Below, piece by piece: positions 20,620 to 30,940 of a stretch of DNA of 64,000 nt; positions within the stretch are counted from its first letter, which is position 1; each line of letters starts with the position of its first letter. This DNA comes from Limonium bicolor. Taxonomy: Eukaryota; Streptophyta; Magnoliopsida; Caryophyllales; Plumbaginaceae. Location: contig CM041776.1 of the NCBI GenBank assembly GCA_023374045.1, positions 142,975,296 through 143,039,295 on the forward strand, read 5' to 3'. A model generated the notes under the pieces. It was not told the origin of the DNA, made no database searches, and worked only from the letters and a program-made list of their open reading frames with translations. The position numbers and the translations under genes were made by a program.

Positions 20620-22430
20620 TGTGAGCCTCGATTTTAAACCCCTATCCTATGTGGATTAAGTTGATTAGGATCTAATCGGGTTTTAGGTCCACTTATAACC
20701 TAAGATTAATAACTATGTCATATAACAATAATTATTAAAACCTAAGCTAGCTCACTGGAACCTATTATGAGTCGCCACCTAATTTTAACCTAGATCAAAT
20801 TAGGAAAGGAGAGTTCGGGTTCGGGGGCTTGATATTCGACTCAATTAGGGTTCAATTACTTTCATTACCCCTAGAAGTCGTTTTTTCTCTACTTAGTTTA
20901 ATTACGGCTTATTACGAGTCGTTTTAACCTAAGTGCGCGAGCTTCTGTTTTTTTGTGTTTTTTAGCATTTTTTGACAGAAAACTAAAGTGAAATTGAAAA
21001 ATACCTAAACTAGGGTTTCAGAGGCAGAATTAGGTCGAATTTTGCTTACGTCCGTAGCCACGGACCCCATGTCCGAGACCACGGACCCCATGTCCGAGAC
21101 CACGGACCCCAGTTAACCTAATTATACAGAAGAGTCGAAATTAAAGGAAAACAAAAAATTGCAAAGTCCGAGGCCACGGACAGGCTGTCCGTGGGCCCGG
21201 ACATTATTAGAAAACCTAAATTTTGAATTTTTTTAAATCCCGCCGCCGTCCGTGGGCGTCCGGGCTTACGGACAGGGAGTCCGGGACCCCGGACATGACG
21301 TCCGTGGGTGCGGACCGCCCTCGGACGGCGGCTTTGAGGCTGTTCCCGAAAGTGTTTTTGGCTCAAATTTTATGGGTGTGTAGCCTGAAAGATGTACAAG
21401 ACGTTAGTGATTGAAAGTTTTCAATTTGAATTCAAATTAAGCACGAAACTTGGTAAACAAGTTATTGGACAGAAGCTTAAACAAACAGCAATACAGAAGC
21501 ATAGAAGGGTTAGTTTGAGCCCAAATTTTGAGGCAAGACAGATAATACCATAGAGAATTAGGGAAGTGGAGTTTCTACCTGTTTTACCTTCGGATTCACA
21601 ACGATTCTTCACACCGGGATTCGTCGAGTGCCCCGTTGATGGCAGACCCGAAAGGTTTTCGAACCAAGCTTCTGGTTGTTGGTTGTTCTTGCTGTTCTTC
21701 ACGTTTTGGAGGTGGTTTGGTTGATGTTTGATGATTGATGATGTTGTGGGAGTTGAAAAATATGTTTTAGTGTTGACTTTGGTGAGATTTTGGTGTTTGA
21801 TTGTGGCTCTGGAGTTCAAAAACGTGGAGAGAGAGAGACGGCTGCCTTCTTTGAGAGTCTAGGGTTCTTGAGGTTATGAGATTCTGATTTTATCCAAAAA
21901 CCTATCCCCTTATATAGACTTTCTTAAAGATAAAGAAAATCTAGTAAAAGTAAGATTCTTTGGTATTTTAATTAAAAGACTTCCCAAAGGAATTTTGCTG
22001 TGAAATTTTAACCACATGTCAAGGATGGATATTATGAATTTTCTGAGGTGGAACCGAATTTTTTAAATGTTGGAATATTTTTAAATTGAATTTCCCGTCA
22101 TATTCAGTCAGAAATTGCTAGAAAATTATTGGAAATTCGAAAAATCAAAATTCCAACGCCATTATGCTTAAAATGCCATCCTCTATCATGGGTTAAAATA
22201 TCAAAGCATTTCAAGCTGCTTTGGGCGTCCTTTGGAGGAGAGAGAAAGCCTATAGGAGGTCTTAGGAGCCTTAAAAATTACGAAAATGCCCCTAACAATG
22301 ACGAAGCTGCTCCCCATGCCATGGAACACGCCAATCGGGCCGGAATCTCTCACTACTTGATTGAAATATCCCTCACAACACCAAAACCTCGTAGACCTTA
22401 ACCAGGGGGGTCAAAATTTTGGGTATAACA
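20620..22430 (-). repeat. 3' LTR of Tat/Ogre-like gag-only element
   Basis: TGTGAGCCTCG...GGGTATAACA, 1811 bp. The second copy is 29994-30940 plus 45568-46410. On the minus strand it starts TGTTATACCC next to a PPT. It contains a GTCCG/CGGAC array at 21050-21331. No coding sequence. Confidence 0.9.
21050..21331. repeat. dyad-module array in Tat-like 3' LTR
   Basis: Alternating GTCCG and CGGAC pentamers about 6-10 bp apart, such as GTCCGtagccaCGGACccc and GTCCGagaccaCGGACccc. The GTCCGagacca unit occurs twice here but once in the other LTR copy. A second block (GTCCGTGGGC, GTCCGGG, CCCGGAC) follows after an A-rich spacer. Confidence 0.8.
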
Positions 22431-22447
22431 GATTGCCCCCCGGCAAC
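22431..22447 (-). other. polypurine tract of Tat-like element
   Basis: Minus strand GTTGCCGGGGGGCAATC lies immediately before the LTR start TGTTATACCC, giving the minus orientation. Confidence 0.8.
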
Positions 22448-22562
22448 TGGACTTTGTAACGGATGTGAAAAGTCTGGTTGATGCTTGAGTGAAGCCCCAA
22501 AATTTTGGACTCCACTGAATCCTCCATGTTTGTGCGAAACCGGGTTGACTACGTCCAGCTAT

Positions 22563-22803
22563 TCGGAGGCGCTGACTACCTAAGCCACAAAACATTGTCG
22601 AGCTATTCTAAGGCACTGACTACCTAAGCTACAAAGCATTGCCGAGCTGTTCTAAGGCGCTGACTACCTAAGCTACAAAGCATTGTCGAGCTGTTCTAAG
22701 GCGCTGACTACCTAAGCTACAAAGCATTGTCGAGCTGTTCTAAGGCGCTGACTACCTAAGCTACAAAGCATTGTCGAGCTGTTCTAAGGCGCTGACTACC
22801 TGT
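22563..22803. repeat. 44-bp tandem repeat, about 5.5 units
   Basis: The unit runs from GGCGCTGACTACCTAAGC through CATTGTCGAGCTGTTCTAA. Inner units are nearly identical and outer ones diverged. It lies in the 3' non-coding part of the Tat-like element, a place where such elements are known to carry satellite-seeding tandem repeats. Confidence 0.9.
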
Positions 22804-22882
22804 AATGAAATGATGCAATGTCAAGCGTTTCTAAGGCGTTGACTACCTAAGATGTGAAAACTGGATGGTATGCAAATGCAAG

Positions 22883-22948
22883 AATGCTGAAATGCTAAGG
22901 ATGCTAAGGATGCTAATGATGCTGATGCTGATGATGCTGATGATGCTC
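22883..22948. repeat. ATG/CTG-type microsatellite
   Basis: Imperfect repeats of GATGCTAAG, GATGCTAAT and GATGCTGAT. Gives spurious Met/Leu-rich frames on one strand and Ser/Ile-rich frames on the other. Confidence 0.85.
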
Positions 22949-23155
22949 GGATGCTTCTGGGGACCGAAACCCGTGCTAATGCTCCTGGCTGGACCCAATG
23001 TGGACTTATTGCCATCGCCCCCAAGCCGGTATGCAGGGATAACTCCTGGTAAAAACCCTGGGGACTTATTGCCTTCGCCCACCATTCATTGATCCCGAAA
23101 ATAAGTTGACATCACAAAAGGAGGATTTATTGCCATCACCTCGCCAACTTTTTTG

Positions 23156-23670
23156 TCACCAGGTCTTGTGACGCGCCTGGATAATGCAACTAGGTCTTAT
23201 GACGAGCCTATATGAATGAGATGAATGCAATGTGTTTGATGAGAGTGGGTAAGCTAAAGGGTAACACTAGGTCTTACTACGAGCCTAAGGGAATGCAACT
23301 AGGTCTTATGACGAGCCTAAGGGTTGGATCGGGGTCTTATGACGAGCCTAAAGGATGGATCTAGGTCTTATGACGAGCCTAAAGGAATGCGACTAGGTCT
23401 TACTACGAGCCTAAGGATGGATCTAGGTCTTATGACGAGCCTAGAGATGGTTCTAGGTCTTATGACGAGCCTATAGGGATGCAACTAGGTCTTACTACGA
23501 GCCTAAAGGAATGTGACTAGGTCTTACTACGAGCCTAAGGATGGATCTTGGTCTTATGACGAGCCTAAAGGTTGGATCTAGGTCTTATGACGAGCCTAAA
23601 GGTTGTTCTAGGTCTTATGACGAGCCTAAAGATGGTTCTAGGTCTTATGACGAGCCTAAAAGATGGTTCT
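23156..23670. repeat. about 30-bp tandem repeat, roughly 15 units
   Basis: Conserved block AGGTCTTATGACGAGCCTA, with TATGAC alternating with TACTAC, plus a variable 10-14 bp tail (AAGGATGGATCT, GGAATGCAACT or AGATGGTTCT). The block itself is an imperfect dyad (TAGGTC..GAGCCTA). Two degenerate units at 23156-23215 precede a dense run from about 23265. Confidence 0.9.
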
Positions 23671-24461
23671 AAGTGAATGTGAGTTAAGTGCATGATGGGT
23701 CTCGCACTAAAAATGGGCTAGAAAGATAGTGGTCTCAAGCAAATGCATGTGGTGAAAACCAATTGTAAAAGGGCCAAACGTGGCGATGGTGAGGTGTACA
23801 CAAAAGTTTATAAAATGCAATCGCAGTGCATATAAGATATTTGTTCAAAGCAAGAAACTGTTGAAAAATGTGCCGAACATGGCAGTGATGAGAATTGAAA
23901 ATTGTTTAAAACAAGAAATTGCTGGAAAATGTGCCAAACATGGCAAAGCTTGGGAAAAACTCTACTGAAAAAGGGAAGTGAAAGAATCACTCCCTTACTA
24001 AGAATTTCATATTTGTATTTTGTTTCTTAGAAGATGAACATGCCACTGGTGGGGTGTGGTTTTGTTTTTGTGGTGCTAAATGCTTTTGCTGGTGTTCAGG
24101 ATATACGACAAACCTGGGATTAGGTTGTGATTTTGGATGGTGGGCAGGTCTGATGTTTTTGTGGGGGTAAGGCTAACGACGGGCTTGAGAGTGTTTGTGG
24201 AGATTAGAGCTTATATGCGCCTGAGGTGTTTGATGTGGAGGTAAGGGCTTATGCCTGTGGTGGGATGGTGGTGCTCAAGCTTTAGGTTTCAATTGGTGTT
24301 GTCATGGCAATTGTTGGAACCAAACAATTGCCCCCAGTATTTTTCCTTAGGACAATCTGAGCTAGAGTTCATGGCAATTGATCGGAACGATCAATTGCCC
24401 CCAGTATTTTCTTTGATTAAACGTGCGAACAAGTCTCATCTTCACAGGGTCGAGGCTTATG
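23671..24461. other. non-coding interior of Tat-like element
   Basis: No gene recognised. Contains two copies of the PPT-like block CAATTGCCCCCAGTATTTT (near 24325 and 24388), found again near 27005. Confidence 0.6.
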
Positions 24462-24644
24462 CTTTGTGATAAGCCGCAGACTTATCATATTTTATGCACT
24501 AGATTTAGTATTATATTTATCTAAATAAAGATATATTTATGTTATTTATGCTTATTATGTGTTAAAATATATTATTTGTACAGATTTATGTTTTTATGAG
24601 TTTTATGTGCAAGGAATGATTTTCTAGGCAAAAGTTCAGTTGAA

Positions 24645-24932
24645 GCCGGACTCCATGCCGGGTAGTTTCTGCACGGCAGTACAGAACAGAAAGAAGCCTT
24701 GCCGGATGTGATGCCAGGTAAATGCTATCCGGCATGAGTGTAAAATCGCCTCGATTGACCATACGACAGCACATGTGATCCACGTGTTTTCCAACCGCTG
24801 CCGGGTGTGGTGCCGGGTAATTCCTACCCGGCATAAGCACTGTTTCGCACGGACATCGACGGTTTCGACCGTTAACAGTTGGGCGCATTTTACACGTGTG
24901 CCGGCTATTGGGGACCCGGCACGACGCCCGGC
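24645..24932. repeat. dyad-module array in solo LTR E
   Basis: Modules of two direct GCCGG(G/A) copies followed by an inverted (C/T)CCGGC, for example GCCGGGtgtggtGCCGGG then CCCGGC. The array ends 18 bp before the TATA box. Extra GCCGGA/ATCCGGC copies occur at about 25536-25620. Confidence 0.8.
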
Positions 24933-24949
24933 AAAGACACAATTAATGC

Positions 24950-24957
24950 CTATAAAT
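24950..24957 (+). promoter_or_regulatory. TATA box of solo LTR E
   Basis: CTATAAAT within GCCTATAAATAGGCC, a classic plant TATA context. Transcription would run to the right, starting near 24985. Confidence 0.65.
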
Positions 24958-25977
24958 AGGCCGAGGAAGGCAGCAATTTGACACACTTCAACACCCCTAT
25001 ACACTCCACTCACAACTCCAATTTCGCCCCACTCCATTGTTGGTGTCCAAGGAAGTTTCTACAGTTCCATCCACGCGAAGAAGAAGAAGAAGATCCTGTC
25101 GGGTTAAGGCTATGACCATTCCCTTCTCCCCTTTGTATTCTCTTCTTGTAGTTGTGTGGATGGAGATGTAGAACTCCTTGCTTATTCTTGGTTAGGGATG
25201 AATTCCTTCTTGTAAACAATATGATTTCTTTAATATAATTTTCAAGTTTATTAAGAGTAAGGTTCTTATTGAAAGAGAATAGGTTGATCTCTTTTTCTCT
25301 TCATGCAATTCTTACTTGTGGAAGACAAGTCCCAAGTAAGATAGGTTAGACTCTCTTAATGGTCTTTCTACTCTCTTCTTATGACTTAAGGGTTAGTAGT
25401 AAGAGTGAGAATTAATCCATCTTCCCCCATTTCCTTGTTCATTTCGTGGCATGATATATGCTCGATTTGTTAATAGGGATGAGTCTTCTGTTTTCTACTC
25501 GGAAACTGGAGAAAGAATATGCATTATGATTATGCCGGATGCACTGCCGGGTGGCCAATGTCCGACATATTCAATGTCTTTGAATATGCCGTGCAAGTGG
25601 TATCCGGCAGGACACCCGGCGTGTTCAGTTGTTGGTTAATTCGAAGGCCTGTGTTTATGTTGAGAGTTCATATTGGTGCTTAGATGGTTTCACACCCTGG
25701 ATCAAGGATAATTTCATTGTAATTACCACTTAGTTTAGTTAGTTTTGATTAGGATTAGAAAACATTTCAATTTCCCCCCTTGTCTTAGAATAGGTATTAC
25801 CGGATTAGGACTGATTTTCTATAAGTCCCTTGGGTACGATACTCTCGGTCGTAATATATTTACACTATACTCCGACCGGGTTTTATTTTGCTACCCGTAG
25901 TAGAGTTGTAGGATTAGTTTAGTATTTTATTCCTTTTATATATAGTTTATCCTAACAATTTCTCTGTTAGCACTTTG

Positions 25978-27578
25978 ATGTGGTGCTTCCTATCCTACAC
26001 TCAACGTGGTTGGTGTTTGCACTCATTTCTCGCTCATGGCCATAACTTCTAGACCATTGAATTTGATATTTGATGGATCTACGCATTTGATCTGTTACCT
26101 TCACGTGATTGGACACACAACTATCAAGTCGGAAGTCTTTAGAGCTTATAACGTGGCCATAGGGTGTGATGAAAGACGACGGGATCATGGAGGAATATTT
26201 GAGGTGTGGAGCTTAAATGGGTGACCAAAGCTGCAACTTGCGTCTTCTCTCGGATTCATCTTCCTTGTCTTGAAGTCGTCTGGCTGCTTCATGTTGACGT
26301 TGTTTTCGAGCTTCTGGACCTGGACTTTTGAAGTTGTCCTTTACACCATTTCTCTTTTTTGTCCTTTGGACTTCTTAGAGGCACTTTGGGTTTGCCTTTT
26401 TGTTTTATCCTTCCTTGACTTTTCCTTCGGGGTTCTTGTGTTTCCCGGTTTTGGGCTTCGAGAGCTGTTTTGATGTGAGCTCTTTTGATCCTGTGTCACT
26501 CTGGGACCATTTGCGGATCGCTTCGTCATGCTGATAGCGGCATTGCTTCTTTGGACTGATGAGAATGTTATCTGAGAGTCGGGCTCCTCGCTTCCTTTGG
26601 TCACCGGGTCGGACATTCATCATTGGCTGGGTTATTTCGTGGAGCTCATAATATCGAAAAGGGATATACGAAAGGCTCAACGGGGGTGCCTAGGGTTTAA
26701 TGATAGGGTTTACAAGCTTTTGGCTATGTTGTGATGTACCTAGGTGCTTCGTCATTCCTGATAGTTGTGTATCCGTTCTTTGTTACTTTTCGCAGGTCTA
26801 AGAGTAAATTTACAAATTATCTCCTTCGGTCAGAGTCATGCCGTTCACCTTACCTTTGAACGTGATCTCTCTGGAGTCGTGTAAAAATGACATGCTCGTT
26901 CGCTCTTGGTTTTTACCGCTCATGGCACTCTCACGAAGTGCACACTCAGAGACTTGCTTGCGCGCCTTTAAACAAAAGAAATAAACATTATCGTTCCTTA
27001 ACTCAGATTGCCCCCAGTATTGTTGTGGGGTTTTCTTGACAAACCTTAGAATGCCCAAGTTATTTGTGGAGGGTGATTGCATGTGTGGTGGTGAACAATG
27101 GTGGTGAGGGGTGATGGGGTGATTGCTGAGTGATTCATTTCTTTGGCCTTTTGGCGGCCGCGGATTTGCTTTTTATGTGTCTGATGAAATGGTAGAGGTG
27201 ATGGAATGCTGCGACATGTGTGGTGACTGTAATGGAGGTGGTGAATACATGGATGGGAAGGTGGTCTCGTACAGGGGGTCTCATAAAAAAACGAAGGTTT
27301 TTCTTTTGTATGTTTGCAGACAAGCTTTACAAGAAAGAGTTTTTTTTTTCCTTTCTCCCTTCTTTTCTTATTTTTTTTAGCACATGAACGGAAGTATACT
27401 CATTAGAACACGAATCAAAGAAGAAATTTTATTGATAACCAAAAGAAGTAACAACGACATTGAGTACCAACTAAATGGGAGAAACAACTAAACTAGCTAA
27501 AGAACTAAAAGAAAAGACAAAGGAAAAAGACAAAGCTACGCAAAACAACTAAAGGGAGAAGAAAAACAACAATGATCC
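25978..27578. other. non-coding interior of Tat-like element
   Basis: No protease, reverse transcriptase or integrase signature found on either strand. Open frames are short and uninformative. Contains a third PPT-like block (GATTGCCCCCAGTATTG near 27005). The region near 27330-27380 is pyrimidine-rich. Confidence 0.6.
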
Positions 27579-29033
27579 TTAGTGGTGTTTTGGCATAGGA
27601 TTCCCGAAGATATTCCCGCGCTCTGAGAACTGAAGTCCCTGGTCAATCAGGTCTTGGATCTTATGCTGTAGGGCCCTGCAATGATCGGTGTCGTGACCTG
27701 GTAATTGATGGTAGAGACAGAACTGATTTGGATTCCTGCCCAAACAGGTGACTCCTGGTCGGGGCGGAAGAGGCTGTAAGATGTTCTGCTCCTGGAGCTT
27801 TTTCAGAGCATGACTCAATGGCCGCACAATATTTGTGAATTCTCGCTGACTGAAATCCGGTCTTGGAGGTGGTACTGCCCGATAATTCCTCCCCTGTTCC
27901 CTCGGCTGCTGGACCGTGTTCACTTCGTACTGTCCCGCGTACCTCTGCGGTGCGCTCTGTGCGTAAGCTGTGTTTGAGTAGGAAACCTTTGCTGTTTCAG
28001 ATTTTGGGAACTTCGAATTACTTCCGGATCCTCGAGGGTATCCTAGCTTTAGGTCTCCCTTGTGGATCTTCTCCTCCAAAACCCCTACCTGGCCCATGAG
28101 CATATCAAAGCTCGGAAAGTACATATACTTTAATTCATCATTGTACTGCTTTTGCATGTTCTCAACAATCATGCAGATTTGTTCCTGCTCATCCATCCTT
28201 GTAGGCATGTCTGCTGCCTTCCTCCTCCACCGCTTTATAAAGTCGGACATGGACTCACTTCCCATTTGGCGCGTGCTGGCGAGGTCAGACTAGGTGATTT
28301 CCAAATTTTTAGCATACTCAAAGTGAGTCTGGAAAGCTTCACATATCTCCTCATATGTCCTGGTGTTCATCCTCTGAGTTAGGTACCATCGTTGAGGGAT
28401 CTCATCTAGGTATCGGGCAAAGACCTTGGCCTTCTGCATATCATTGAGCCTCAGGATAGACATCTCTCGATCAAACATCGCCAAATGAATTTGGGGATAG
28501 GTCGAGCCTTTGTAGAGAGCCAAAGTGGGGAGCTTCAGTTTCACAGGTAGCTCAACACTTGGATAGGATCCCATGGAGAGATAATCAAAACCAGCGGGCT
28601 TACCGGCCTTTTCCATGCGCTCAATGCGCCTCAATGCCCTCTGAACTTCGGTGGCTAACTGGTTCCCGGGAGCACCACCACCGTATCCAACTTGGGTGTC
28701 ATGTCCTTCTAAGGAGATATTGTCCATGCCGTATAAAGGATTGACAAATCCTTGCAGCGGTCTTTCTTGTCTTGCCGCCTCCAAAGATCCTATTTTCTCA
28801 TGGAGCTCAACTGTTGCTGCCGTATGCCGTGCCTCCAAGGCTTCAATGGTGGCTTGATGTTTCCGTACCAGGCTGGCTATTTGGTCCTCCTCCCCTGTCG
28901 GACCCTCAGCAGTCCTGCTTTGGGCTGCCGTTTCCAATGCGTCCAACTTATCTTCTAGCTTGGCGATTGTGTCCACATATTTATTCTCGAGTGCCTGGAT
29001 TGCTTCCTGGTGTTTCAAATCAAAGTTTTTCAT
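27579..29033 (-). pseudogene. gag: gag of Tat/Ogre-like element (one premature stop)
   Basis: Minus-strand frame from ATG 29033 to the TAG at 28290, continuing in the same frame to the natural stop at 27579; a single nonsense codon (IT*SDLAS) breaks about 484 codons. N-terminal coiled-coil-like repeats (ALENKYVDTIAKLEDKL, ALEARHTAATVELHEKIGSL) are followed by the capsid (LPTLALYKGSTYPQIHLAMFD, ARYLDEIPQRWYL, MGSESMSDFIKRWRRKAADM). The end has a knuckle-like CLYHQLPGHDTDHC. This is Tat/Ogre-type gag. It is the only coding region of the element. Gag-only elements of this kind are known in plants as TR-GAGs and depend on an autonomous relative. Confidence 0.85.
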
Positions 29034-29972
29034 GAGCTCCTCAACTGAAGTGTTCTAGTTTTCCCCCCTGCTGGCTGATCCTCCTGAGAGATATCGTCAT
29101 GCGCTTGGACTGACATGTCAGATGAGCTAGAATCTACCTCGGGCTGAAATAACGGAGGTGGGGGAGTAGGCAGTCGGGTCAAACGTCCGGAACTTCTGTC
29201 CCAGCGCCTTTCTGAAATCTTGCCTTCTTTCTGTTTTGGGACATAAAAAAGAAACATTAGGGCACGGGCTTTCAATGACGTGGAAAGGCTTTCCTCTGAG
29301 GGCCCTTGTGTTCTAATCACAGGACTCTTTTGCTTTTTTCGGACTATTTGGGCCGTTGAAACATTCAAGCATTTCATTCGGACTGGGACAGATTGATGGG
29401 TCGATACAGACATTGGACCTGAGGCCCAGGAGAAAGAGAACATATGCACAGAAGTCTTACATAAGGTGGTGATGCAAATGCCCTCACAAGATGATTCAGT
29501 CCAATAGGTACAGGTCGATCCGGAGAGGTGCTTGGGGCGCGGGCCCGGGTCACCACAAAGGAATAGGGCTTGCACGCTATTCTCTTTGGGCTACCCCACT
29601 TTTTCACATCACCTAAAGGTGTGGTCTACGGTCGGGTCTTTGACTGACCAAACAATGGGCTAGGTAAGGGTACTGCCAGGAAAATGCTTGGGGCTAAGGC
29701 CCAGGTATTAAGGGGGTGTGGTTAGATGACACCCTCCTCTTTTCCCCCACTTATTCACATCACCTAAAAAGGTGTGAGTCCCTGACAGGGGACCCTCAAA
29801 CGGGTCCCGGGGTGAAATTGGTTTGTGTGGACCCTCGCTCTCATATGATGCGAAGGTGCAGAAAATTAAAGTGCGCACGAAAGTAAACAAACAGAGTAAT
29901 AAAGCCATAAATAAACATTTTCGAGTTAAGCCATCTTTCTTAAAATTAAACAAGTTAAAATTAAGAATTTTG
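29034..29972 (-). other. 5' leader of Tat-like element
   Basis: About 0.94 kb between PBS and gag. A 181-codon open frame on the minus strand (29575-29030) has no recognised domain and I do not call it. Two imperfect copies of a block around TTTTCACATCACCTAAA / TATTCACATCACCTAAA (near 29600 and 29752) suggest local duplication. Confidence 0.55.
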
Positions 29973-29990
29973 TCCCCAGCAGAGTCGCCA
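29973..29990 (-). other. primer-binding site, tRNA-Arg type
   Basis: TGGCGACTCTGCTGGGGA on the minus strand, 3 bp inside the LTR end at 29994. The 18-nt match to a plant tRNA-Arg 3' end is from memory of Ogre-type elements. Confidence 0.78.
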
Positions 29991-29993
29991 GTC

Positions 29994-30940
29994 TGTGAGC
30001 CTCGATTTTAAACCCCTATCCTATGTGGATTAAATTGATTAGGATCTAATCGGGTTTTAGGTCCACTTATAACCTAAGATTAATAACTATGTCATATAAC
30101 AATAATTATTAAAACCTAAGCTAGCTCACTGGAACCTATTATGAGTCGCCACCTAATTTTAACCTAGATCAAATTAGGAAAGGAGAGTTCGGGTTCGGGG
30201 GCTTGATATTCGACTCAATTAGGGTTCAATTACTTTCATTACCCCTAGAAGTCGTTTTTCCTCTACTTAGTTTAATTACGGCTTATTACGAGTCGTTTTA
30301 ACCTAAGTGCGCGAGCTTCTGGTTTTTTGTGTTTTTTAGCATTTTTTGACAGAAAACTAAAGTGAAATTGAAAGATACCTAAACTAGGGTTTCAGAGGCA
30401 GAATTAGGTCGAATTTTGCTTACGTCCGTAGCCACGGACCCCATGTCCGAGACCACGGACCCCAGTTAACCTAATTATACAGAAGAGTCGAAATTAAAGG
30501 AAAACAAAAAATTGCAAAGTCCGGGGCCACGGACAGGCTGTCCGTGGGCCCGGACATTATTAGAAAACCTAAATTTTGAATTTTTTTAAATCCCTCCGCC
30601 GTCTGTGGGCGTCCGGGCTTACGGACAGGGAGTCCGGGACCCCGGACATGACGTCCGTGGGTGCGGACCGCCCTCGGACGGCGGCTTTGAGGCTGTTCCC
30701 GAAAGTGTTTTTGGCTCAAATTTTATGGGTGTGTAGCCTGAAAGATGTACAAGACGTTAGTGATTGAAAGTTTTCAATTTGAATTCGAATTAAGCACGAA
30801 ACTTGGTAAACAAGTTATTGGACAGAAGCTTAAACAAACAGCAATACAGAAGCGTAGAAGGGTTAGTTTGAGCCCAAATTTTGAGGCAAGACAGATAATA
30901 CCGTAGAGAATTAGGGAAGTGGAGTTTCTACCTGTTTTAC
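29994..30940 (-). repeat. 5' LTR of Tat-like element, segment 1
   Basis: Near-identical to 20620-21587. Interrupted at 30940 by the LARD-like element. The TSD TTTAC (30936-30940) recurs at 45563-45567, and the uninterrupted site is at 21583-21587. Confidence 0.92.
30424..30683. repeat. dyad-module array in Tat-like 5' LTR
   Basis: Same array as 21050-21331 but with one fewer copy of the GTCCGAGACCACGGACCCCAT unit. Confidence 0.8.

Larger units (their letters stand above)
24467..25972. repeat. solo LTR E (1506 bp)
   Basis: TGATAAGCCGC...GTTAGCA bounded by the perfect TSD CTTTG (24462-24466 and 25973-25977). The first 21 bp form a small inverted repeat (TGATAAG...CTTATCA). A strong TATA box lies at 24950-24957, preceded by a CCGG dyad array. 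The terminus TGATAAG is shared with the Athila LTR at 56685, so an Athila-lineage solo LTR is a reasonable guess. No internal domain and no coding frame of note. Confidence 0.88.

Noticed and set aside
23156..23670. Regular repeats resembling a CRISPR array
   Set aside because: Tails between the conserved blocks are related to one another and not unique spacers, the context is a plant retrotransposon, and there are no cas genes.
24950..25640. Host gene promoter and first exon after the TATA box at 24950
   Set aside because: The box lies inside a sequence with TG..CA ends and a 5-bp TSD, so it is the promoter of solo LTR E; no coding exon follows.
24467..25972. Ending solo LTR E at CCTAACA (25957)
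   Set aside because: That end gives no TSD; the end at 25972 gives a perfect CTTTG duplication.
29030..29575. 181-codon open frame upstream of Tat-like gag
   Set aside because: No recognisable domain, biased composition, lies in the leader and overlaps the gag start; no support as a gene.
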